Below, one piece after another: positions 1 through 4,890 of a stretch of DNA of 7,183 bases. Every line of letters starts with the position of its first letter. The first letter of the stretch is position 1. The stretch is taken from NCBI GenBank assembly GCA_038235385.1, contig JBBSTY010000170.1, positions 1-7,183 of the forward strand, in the 5' to 3' direction. The notes under the pieces are model-generated. The model did no database searches. It worked only from the letters and a program-made list of their open reading frames with translations, and was not told where the DNA came from. This DNA comes from JBBSTY01 sp038235385. GTDB taxonomy: Bacteria > Actinomycetota > Acidimicrobiia > Acidimicrobiales > Acidimicrobilacustridaceae. The position numbers and the translations under genes are program-made.

Positions 1-28
1 CGAGGAGTTCACCGCCGGCGCCGCGTGA
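1..28 (+). CDS. C-terminal tail of an upstream gene (partial)
   Basis: Read from base 2, the codons are GAG GAG TTC ACC GCC GGC GCC GCG TGA, giving the tail EEFTAGAA and a stop at 26-28. Every codon ends in G or C, as in the real genes of this window, so this looks like the end of a plus-strand gene that starts left of the edge. Eight codons are too few to name a product. If real, it lies 142 bases upstream of the methyltransferase on the same strand and could share its transcript. Confidence 0.4.
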
Positions 29-170
29 CCGTTCCGGCGGCGGCCGCCGCACCGTGATCCCGTCGAGAGCCTCGGCGCGGAGCCCGCGGCGGCCGACGGC
101 ACCGCGCCAGACTGCTCTCGACCGCGCCGCTTCGATCCGACGGCGCTCCCCCGCACCACCAGCAGGACTC

Positions 171-986
171 ATGGCTGACATCCCCCCCGACAGCGACATC
201 ACCTCCGGGCACCCCACGACCCGCCACCTCCAGTCGGCGGCGTCGAGCGACGACCGCCCGCAGGCCGCAACCCCGGGCCGGCCCACGGCGCCGTTCCCCG
301 GCGGAGCGCACCTGTCCTACGACGTGGTGAGCTACGGCCCCGACATCGCTGACGAACGCACCCTGCGGCTGCTCGGTCCGGTCGAGGGCAAGCGCGTCCT
401 CGAGCTCGGATGCGGGGGTGGGCAGTCGTCGATCGCCCTCGCCAAGCAGGGCGCGAAGGTCATCGCCGTCGATCCCTCCGCGGAGCGCCTCGATCAGGTG
501 CGGGCGGCCTGCGACCGTGAAGAGGTCAAGGTCGAGCTCCACCAGGGCGACCTCGCAGAACTGCCGTTCGTTCGGGCCGAGACCATCGACGTGGTCTTGA
601 GCACCTACGCACTCGCGTCGGTGCCCGACCTCGATCGCGTGTTCCGTCAGGTGCACCGGGTCCTGCGCCAGGAGAGCGCGCTCGTCTTCTCACTCCCCCA
701 CCCGGTCTTCGAGCTCTTCGACCAGGAATCGTCGGACCCGCTGCGCATCGCCCACTCGTACTTCGATCGCTCGCCTCGCTCGTGGCGCGACGGGGACGCC
801 GAAGGTGTGTCGTACCCCCGGTCGATCACCGACATCTTCACCGGCCTCATGCGCGCCAACTTCCGGGTCGACACGTTGCTCGAGCCGGCGGTCGGCGCGG
901 ATGCCGTGCGCAGCGAGTACTTCTGCCCCATCATGAACGGCGTTCCAGCGACGCTGGTGCTGCGGGCCCGAAAAGAAGGGCTCTGA
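171..986 (+). CDS. class I SAM-dependent methyltransferase
   Basis: A 271-residue protein with a Rossmann-fold methyltransferase domain of the Methyltransf_11/25 type. The SAM-binding motif I is VLELGCGGGQ (residues 76-85). The acidic residue ending strand 2 is D101 in VIAVDPS, followed by GDLAELPF (126-133) and the motif IV/post-I region DVVLSTYALASVPDL (140-154). Residues 1-45 are rich in Pro, Ser and Thr and are probably disordered; homology would be expected to begin near HLSYDVVSYGP (47-57). The ATG at 171 was chosen because the reading frame back to a GTG at 54 is Arg-rich and loses the GC-rich third positions. The ribosome site is weak (AGGA at 164-167, only three bases from the ATG). 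There is no TA dinucleotide between 1 and 170, so no -10 element is visible and readthrough from upstream is likely. The gene converges on the small membrane gene with a 21-base gap. The family call is firm; the substrate (metabolite, lipid or quinone) cannot be told. Confidence 0.9.
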   Translation: MADIPPDSDITSGHPTTRHLQSAASSDDRPQAATPGRPTAPFPGGAHLSYDVVSYGPDIADERTLRLLGPVEGKRVLELGCGGGQSSIALAKQGAKVIAVDPSAERLDQVRAACDREEVKVELHQGDLAELPFVRAETIDVVLSTYALASVPDLDRVFRQVHRVLRQESALVFSLPHPVFELFDQESSDPLRIAHSYFDRSPRSWRDGDAEGVSYPRSITDIFTGLMRANFRVDTLLEPAVGADAVRSEYFCPIMNGVPATLVLRARKEGL

Positions 987-1007
987 CGCTCCGTCGGAGG
1001 CCGCCCC

Positions 1008-1265
1008 TCAGTGGTGCGAGGGCACCCTGGCAGATTCGCTGCGTAGGTCGATGGCGTCGTCCTCGAGGGGGAAGCGGCGCTCGAACCAGCCGATGAAGCC
1101 GAAGATCACCGCGGCGACGGCCACCACGAAGCGGGTGGCGCTGATGAACGACAGCGCCACGCTGTCGGAGTGGGGCGCTTGCATCGAGAGCACGATGGTT
1201 GCCGCAGCCAGGACCGCGAGGTACCGACTGAGGACGACCACCCGGCTGTCGTTGTCTCGAGTCAT
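1008..1265 (-). CDS. small two-helix membrane protein, unknown function
   Basis: An 85-residue protein on the minus strand, starting at ATG 1265-1263. GGGAG lies about ten bases upstream as a plausible ribosome site. Two hydrophobic segments are visible, around residues 14-30 (YLAVLAAATIVLSM) and 40-60 (ISATRFVVAVAAVIFGFIGW). A charged C-terminal tail (FERRFPLEDDAIDLRSESAR) follows. Nearly all codons end in G or C on this strand, which supports real coding rather than a chance frame; the opposite-strand frame 1051-1269 is its shadow. It is probably an inner-membrane protein with short ends, but I recognise no family. It stands alone: convergent with the methyltransferase and separated by 110 bases from the end of the CCA gene, with a possible promoter of its own at 1306-1311. 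Confidence 0.7.
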   Translation of the reverse strand: MTRDNDSRVVVLSRYLAVLAAATIVLSMQAPHSDSVALSFISATRFVVAVAAVIFGFIGWFERRFPLEDDAIDLRSESARVPSHH

Positions 1266-1305
1266 GTGAGGGTCACTCCCGAGTCGGTCCGACGTGTGGG
1301 GCCGA

Positions 1306-1311
1306 ACAGTA
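1306..1311 (-). promoter_or_regulatory. possible -10 element of the small membrane gene
   Basis: On the minus strand the hexamer TACTGT fits the actinobacterial TANNNT -10 pattern. It lies in an unusually AT-rich patch (about 1309-1336) 40 bases upstream of the ATG at 1265. The implied leader is about 34 bases and includes the GGGAG ribosome site. No convincing -35 is seen at 16-18 bases spacing, so this is a weak call. Confidence 0.3.
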
Positions 1312-1340
1312 CCAAAGACCTATTGACACGACACCTCTCG

Positions 1341-1369
1341 CCAGCGGGTTGCGTGCAAGCCCTCGCCGG
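1341..1369 (-). terminator. possible hairpin terminator after the CCA gene
   Basis: On the minus strand, seven bases past the stop codon at 1376-1378, the RNA could fold into an imperfect hairpin. The stem steps are CCG/TGG, GC/GC, GGG/CCC and TTG/CAA around a CACG loop, about 11 pairs with two small bulges on the 5' side. There is no U-run after it, as is common in high-GC actinobacteria. Position supports a termination role; the imperfect stem keeps confidence low. Confidence 0.33.
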
Positions 1370-1375
1370 ACGACG

Positions 1376-2806
1376 TCACGATGCCGGGTCGGTGACACGG
1401 CGGTCTGTGCCCTCGCGGTCCGCCCACCACCGGTCGAGACGCTCGAGCGCGTCGGCCTCGTCGAGCGGCCCCTCGTCGAGGCGCACCTCGAGCAGGTGGG
1501 CGAGCGCCTGGCCCACGAGCGGACCCGGCGGCAGACCCAGGTGCTCCATCACGCGCGTGCCGTCGACGTCCGGCCGGATCGATGCGAGCTCCTCCTGCTC
1601 GCGCAACGCAGCGATCCGCTCCTCGAGCTCATCCATGCGACGAGCGAGGCGGTCGGCCTTGCGCTTGTTGCGCGTCGTGCAGTCGCAACGGGTGAGCTCG
1701 ATCAGCTCGTCGAGCAGGTCGCCGGCGTCGCGCACGAACCGGCGGACGGCACTGTCGGTCCAGCCCATCTCGTAGGTGTGGAAGCGGAGGTGGAGGTAGA
1801 CGAGGCGGGTGATCTGCTCGATGTCGTCGTTCGAGTACTTCAGGGCACGCATGCGATCACGGGTCATGCGTGCGCCGACCACCTCGTGGTGGTGGAAGCT
1901 CACCCCGTCGGCACCGATGGCGCGGGTGCGGGGCTTGCCCACGTCGTGGAAGAGCGCGGCGAGCCGGGTGGTGCGGTTCGGGGTGCCGTCGTCGAGGCGC
2001 GAGCGCACGTTGGCCACCACCGCGATCGTGTGCGCCAGCACGTCCTTGTGGCGGTGGATCGGATCCTGCTCGAGCCGCATGGCGGTGAGCTCGGGAAGGA
2101 ACTGGTCGATGAGGCCCGTGTCGACCAGGAACCAGAGCCCGGCCGACGGGTCGTCGACCACCATCAACTTGTCGAGCTCGTCACGCACCCGCTCCGCAGA
2201 CACGATGCCCAGCCGAGGCGACATCTCGGTGACCGCGGCCACCAGGTCGGGTTCGGGCACGAGGCCGTAGCCGGCGATGAAACGAGCGGCCCGGAGCATG
2301 CGCAACGGATCGTCGCCGAAGGAATCGGCCGGGCCGAGTGGCGTGCGGAGCCGTCGGTGCACGAGATCGTCGGCACCGCCGTGGGGATCGATGAGTCGGG
2401 GGTCGGGCAACGCCAACGCCATCGCGTTGACGGTGAAGTCCCGCCGGGCGAGATCGGCCTCGATGGCGTCGGCGAACACCACCTCGGGTTTGCGCGAATC
2501 CGGGTCGTAGGCCTCGGCCCGATGCGTGGTGATCTCGTAGGAGCGCCCCTGGTGGCGCGCGCCGATGGTGCCGAACCGCTCGCCCTGGGTCCACAGCGCG
2601 TCGGCCCAGCCGGCGACGATCTGCTTGGTCTCGTCCGGGCGGGCATCGGTGGTGAAGTCCAGATCCGAGCCGGCGGTGAGCACACGCCCGTCGAGCAGGT
2701 CCCGGACCACGCCGCCGACGAGGTACAGCCGCTTGCCGGCGGCCTCGAAGCGTTCGGCCAACGGCCGAGCCTCGTCGATCACGGGTCGCCACGTCTCGGG
2801 GATCAC
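1376..2806 (-). CDS. cca: CCA tRNA nucleotidyltransferase with HD domain
   Basis: A 476-residue class II (bacterial-type) nucleotidyltransferase that adds or repairs the 3' CCA end of tRNAs using CTP and ATP; actinobacterial versions are often called pcnA. The head domain carries LVGGVVRDLL (29-38) and GSDLDFTT (46-53), whose D48 and D50 are the expected metal-binding carboxylates. RRDFTVNAMAL (121-131), DDPLRMLRAARF (165-176) and the template-helix motif SAERVRDELDK (203-213) follow. The C-terminal half has an HD phosphohydrolase-like domain: HRHKDVLAHT (251-260), FHDVGKP (286-292) and the HHHEVVGARM segment (305-314). Length and order match full-length actinobacterial homologues with no break. 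The start is GTG 2806-2804. There is no Shine-Dalgarno sequence, but a -10-like TAACGT ends six bases before the GTG, suggesting a leaderless message. It lies 59 bases downstream of the deacetylase on the same strand, so partial cotranscription is possible. Confidence 0.96.
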   Translation of the reverse strand: MIPETWRPVIDEARPLAERFEAAGKRLYLVGGVVRDLLDGRVLTAGSDLDFTTDARPDETKQIVAGWADALWTQGERFGTIGARHQGRSYEITTHRAEAYDPDSRKPEVVFADAIEADLARRDFTVNAMALALPDPRLIDPHGGADDLVHRRLRTPLGPADSFGDDPLRMLRAARFIAGYGLVPEPDLVAAVTEMSPRLGIVSAERVRDELDKLMVVDDPSAGLWFLVDTGLIDQFLPELTAMRLEQDPIHRHKDVLAHTIAVVANVRSRLDDGTPNRTTRLAALFHDVGKPRTRAIGADGVSFHHHEVVGARMTRDRMRALKYSNDDIEQITRLVYLHLRFHTYEMGWTDSAVRRFVRDAGDLLDELIELTRCDCTTRNKRKADRLARRMDELEERIAALREQEELASIRPDVDGTRVMEHLGLPPGPLVGQALAHLLEVRLDEGPLDEADALERLDRWWADREGTDRRVTDPAS

Positions 2807-2812
2807 CCCGGC

Positions 2813-2818
2813 ACGTTA
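2813..2818 (-). promoter_or_regulatory. -10 element for leaderless CCA transcript
   Basis: The minus-strand hexamer TAACGT fits TANNNT and is followed by exactly six bases (2812-2807) and then the GTG start. That spacing would place the first transcribed base at the start codon, the usual actinobacterial leaderless layout. No ribosome site exists upstream of the GTG, which agrees. A -35 match is poor (TTCCTG with an 18-base spacer). Confidence 0.45.
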
Positions 2819-2819
2819 C

Positions 2820-2862
2820 CGGCCGGGTCGGACCGACAGGAACGGCGTCGAGGGCCCGGCCG
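2820..2862 (-). terminator. inverted repeat between deacetylase and CCA genes
   Basis: A perfect 8-bp inverted repeat (CGGCCGGG at 2820-2827, CCCGGCCG at 2855-2862) encloses 27 bases. A nested 5-bp repeat, GTCGG-A-CCGAC, starts at 2827. It begins four bases after the deacetylase stop codon and ends just before the TAACGT element. A role as terminator or transcript-processing hairpin is plausible, but the loop is long and there is no U-run. Confidence 0.33.
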
Positions 2863-2865
2863 TCG

Positions 2866-3879
2866 TCAGGTCCAGCCGTTGGCGTCGCGGATCCGACGAG
2901 CGGCGTCGACCACCACCATCCCCGGGCCGCCCGCGGAGGCCGGCTCCGGGCGATGCTCCACACCGGCCAGCGTGGCCAGGCTCGCACCTGCCGAATCCGC
3001 GAGTCCGCGCAGGTCGTAGCCCCCCTCGAGGAAGAGGACCCGCCGGCCCGCCGGGACGAGCGAGGCGACCGCTTCGGTGACGTCGGCGAAGTCACCCGAG
3101 GTCAGTCCGAGACCCGTGATCGGATCGCGACGGTGCGCGTCGTAGCCGGCCGAGACGAGCAGCCAGGTGGGGGCCCACCCATCGACGAGCGGCGCGAGCA
3201 GGGTGTCGACCGCGTGGCGGTAGACGTCGCCGGTCGCGCCGGCCGGCACGGGAACGTTGATGGTGGTACCGGCCCCTGCGCCGGCGCCGGTCTCGTGGAG
3301 CGAACCGGTGCCCGGATAGAGGGGGTACTCGTGGATCGAGAAGTAGACGACACGAGGATCGTCGTAGAACACATCCTGTGTGCCGTTGCCGTGGTGGGCG
3401 TCGTAGTCGACGATCAGCACCCGCTCGCCACGGTCGGCCAGCGCGGTGGCGGTGACCGCGACGTTGTTCATGAGGCAGAAGCCCATGGCCCGCCGCGGTG
3501 TGGCGTGGTGCCCGGGGGGCCGGACCGCGCAGAACGCCGCGGTTCCCTCACCGGCATCGAGCCGGCGGACCGCCTCGAGGCCGGCGCCTGCCGCGAGCAT
3601 CGCCGCGTCGAAGGAGTGCGGCCCGCACCTCGTGTCGCCGTCGATCTGTCCCCCACCCGTGAGCGAGAGCTCCTCGATCGCCTGGACGTACCGGCCGGGA
3701 TGCACGCGCGCCACCTGGTCGCGGGTGGCCGGTACCGGCTCGAACGGGACGAGCACGTCGCGCAACCCGGCTTCGTCGACCCCAGCGGACACGGCGCGCA
3801 GGCGCTCGGGACGTTCCGGGTGGTGGTCCCCGCTGTCGTGCAGCAGGAAGTCGGGGTGGGTGGTGAAGAGCACGCTCAC
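2866..3879 (-). CDS. histone deacetylase family protein (AcuC/class II HDAC-like)
   Basis: A 337-residue zinc-dependent arginase/deacetylase-fold enzyme that hydrolyses acetyl groups from acetyl-lysine or from small acetylated amines such as polyamines. The full set of family motifs is present: HPERPERLRAV (20-30), RPPGHHA (120-126) with the catalytic His pair 124-125, and MGFCLMNNVAVTA (132-144). DYDAHHGNGTQD (158-169) gives zinc ligands D160 and H162, SAGYDAH (243-249) gives the third ligand D247, and LEGGYDL (284-290) gives the transition-state Tyr288. Length is normal and no residue is missing, so it should be active. The Tyr-containing GGY motif and the overall pattern fit class II bacterial HDACs; the true substrate is unknown. 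The start is GTG 3879-3877; a second GTG six bases inside is possible. The gene is first in a minus-strand pair with the CCA gene and divergent from a GNAT acetyltransferase, which suggests an acetylation/deacetylation partnership as in acuA/acuC, though this is inference. Confidence 0.95.
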   Translation of the reverse strand: MSVLFTTHPDFLLHDSGDHHPERPERLRAVSAGVDEAGLRDVLVPFEPVPATRDQVARVHPGRYVQAIEELSLTGGGQIDGDTRCGPHSFDAAMLAAGAGLEAVRRLDAGEGTAAFCAVRPPGHHATPRRAMGFCLMNNVAVTATALADRGERVLIVDYDAHHGNGTQDVFYDDPRVVYFSIHEYPLYPGTGSLHETGAGAGAGTTINVPVPAGATGDVYRHAVDTLLAPLVDGWAPTWLLVSAGYDAHRRDPITGLGLTSGDFADVTEAVASLVPAGRRVLFLEGGYDLRGLADSAGASLATLAGVEHRPEPASAGGPGMVVVDAARRIRDANGWT

Positions 3880-3885
3880 GCCGCC

Positions 3886-3891
3886 ACCCTA
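3886..3891 (-). promoter_or_regulatory. -10 element for leaderless deacetylase transcript
   Basis: On the minus strand TAGGGT fits TANNNT, with six bases (3885-3880) between it and the GTG start at 3879. This is the same arrangement as at the CCA gene. The bases AGGGTGG could alternatively be read as a weak ribosome site, so a leadered transcript from further upstream cannot be excluded. No good -35 is seen. Confidence 0.4.
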
Positions 3892-3924
3892 CGGTCGCCC
3901 GGGGTGATCGGCTCGGTTCGCCGG

Positions 3925-3940
3925 CGGTCGTCGACGACCG
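3925..3940. promoter_or_regulatory. perfect 16-bp palindrome, candidate operator
   Basis: CGGTCGTCGACGACCG is a perfect palindrome inside the divergent intergenic region. It sits about 45-60 bases upstream of the presumed deacetylase transcription start. A second symmetric element, CGGTCC-CTC-GGACCG (3943-3957), lies three bases away, and further CGGTC copies occur at 3892 and 3987. This could be the binding site of a dimeric regulator controlling one or both divergent genes; no regulator gene is visible in the window. Confidence 0.35.
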
Positions 3941-4013
3941 ACCGGTCCCTCGGACCGCGCCACCCATCCGACCCGATCGGGGCGTGCGGTCCATGACCCG
4001 GAGGAGGGCGACG

Positions 4014-4019
4014 TATCCT
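4014..4019 (+). promoter_or_regulatory. possible -10 element of the GNAT-DUF6049 unit
   Basis: TATCCT matches TANNNT and lies 73 bases before the GNAT start codon, giving a leader of about 67 bases. The best -35 nearby is ATGACC (3993-3998), at a short 15-base spacing. It is the best plus-strand candidate I noticed in the intergenic region. An 8-bp inverted repeat (4020-4027 with 4064-4071) starts immediately after it. Confidence 0.35.
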
Positions 4020-4092
4020 CGGAGCGCACCGCCTCGCGACGCATCCACCCGTTCGCCGGCACGGCGCTCCGTCCCCGGCGAGGGAACACTCC

Positions 4093-4890
4093 ATGATCAA
4101 GAGCAAGCTCGACGTCGTCCAGTGGGGCGCAGACCGGTTCCGCGTCGGGCCGTGGCGCGGCGACCGCTCGATCGCGTACATCGTGCCGGCGCCCGGGCGA
4201 CCGCCGGCCAGCCAGACGATCGAGCAGTGCCTGCGCGACCTCGCCGCTCGGGGGTACCGGTCGGCGCTGACCTCAGCCCTCACCCCCACCGAGCAGCACC
4301 CGTTCCTGGCGGCGGGCTTCGGAGTCCACGAACGTCTCCACCTGTTGCGCCACGACCTGCGCCAGATCCGTCGTGCCGGTCCCATCCGGCTCCGTCGGGC
4401 GACACGGTTCGATCGAGCTGCGGTCCTCGCGCTCGACGGCCGGGCCTTCGATCCGTTCTGGCGCTTCGACGACCACGGCCTGCGTGACGCCCGTCGGGCC
4501 ACGCCGTCGAGTCGCGTCCGCGTCGCAGAGAGCAAGGGGCTCGCCGGGTACGCCATCACCGGTCGAGCCGGCCCCATCGGTTACCTCCAGCGCCTCGCCG
4601 TGGATCCGGACCGTCAGCACCACGGCATCGGCACCTCGTTGGTCGCCGACGCGCTGGAGTGGGTCGCGTCACGGGGAGCCACGTCGCTGCTGGTGAACAC
4701 CCAGGAGCACAACGTCGCCGCGCTCGGGCTCTACCAGCACCTCGGGTTCGAGCGTGAGGTCGAGGGTCTCGCCGTGGGCGAGCCCCCCCTCGCGCACCAC
4801 CACGGCGCGAGTCCGCCACCATTACCCGCGCGCGGCGGCGGGGGCCCGCGTCCTCAGCCGCCCTCGTTGCGGTGGTCCTGGCGCTCCTGA
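4093..4890 (+). CDS. GNAT family N-acetyltransferase
   Basis: Read as given, 265 residues. The C-terminal half (about 97-222) is a RimI-like GNAT domain that transfers acetyl from acetyl-CoA to an amine. IRLRRATRFD opens it, YLQRLAVDPDRQHHGIG (164-180) is motif A with the CoA-pyrophosphate loop Q175-G180, and NVAALGLYQHLGF (207-219) is motif B. Residues 1-90 look like a shorter, degenerate GNAT-like half (ending FLAAGFGVHERLHLLRHDL), so a tandem arrangement is possible. GAGGGA, nine bases upstream, is a good ribosome site for ATG 4093. From residue 244 (a TTA codon at 4822-4824) the protein runs into a Pro/Gly/Arg-rich tail overlapping the start of DUF6049. A single T-to-G change at 4823 would end it at residue 243. 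The real product is therefore probably 243 residues, with the tail an artefact or recent mutation. It is divergent from the deacetylase and coupled to DUF6049. The acceptor substrate is unknown. Confidence 0.88.
   Translation: MIKSKLDVVQWGADRFRVGPWRGDRSIAYIVPAPGRPPASQTIEQCLRDLAARGYRSALTSALTPTEQHPFLAAGFGVHERLHLLRHDLRQIRRAGPIRLRRATRFDRAAVLALDGRAFDPFWRFDDHGLRDARRATPSSRVRVAESKGLAGYAITGRAGPIGYLQRLAVDPDRQHHGIGTSLVADALEWVASRGATSLLVNTQEHNVAALGLYQHLGFEREVEGLAVGEPPLAHHHGASPPPLPARGGGGPRPQPPSLRWSWRS

Noticed and set aside
37..50. Perfect 14-base palindrome GCGGCGGCCGCCGC as a terminator or operator
   Set aside because: It is a GGC/GCC repeat explained by base composition, has no loop and no U-run, and no -10 element lies nearby.
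54..170. Upstream GTG start (54) adding 39 residues to the methyltransferase
   Set aside because: The extension is Arg/Pro-rich, uses many codons ending in A or T (AGA, GCA, CCA, GCT) unlike the genes here, and is not expected in the family.
9..656. 215-codon minus-strand open frame opposite the methyltransferase
   Set aside because: Its end is highly Arg-rich low complexity and it lies antisense to the SAM-binding motifs of a clear methyltransferase.
989..999. CTCC-GTC-GGAG hairpin between the convergent methyltransferase and membrane genes
   Set aside because: The stem has only four pairs and no U-run on either strand, too weak to call a terminator, although the position would suit one.
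1323..1328. Consensus TTGACA -35 on the plus strand
   Set aside because: No TANNNT hexamer follows at 16-19 bases and no plus-strand gene begins downstream; the genes here are on the minus strand.
1349..3019. 556-codon plus-strand open frame antisense to the CCA gene
   Set aside because: It mirrors the CCA gene and part of the deacetylase. Its translation is Val/Glu/Arg/Gly-rich with no motifs, a typical shadow in GC-rich DNA, while the minus strand has full family motifs.
2953..3996. 347-codon plus-strand open frame opposite the deacetylase
   Set aside because: Shadow of the deacetylase gene, with no recognisable domain; the minus strand has all catalytic motifs.
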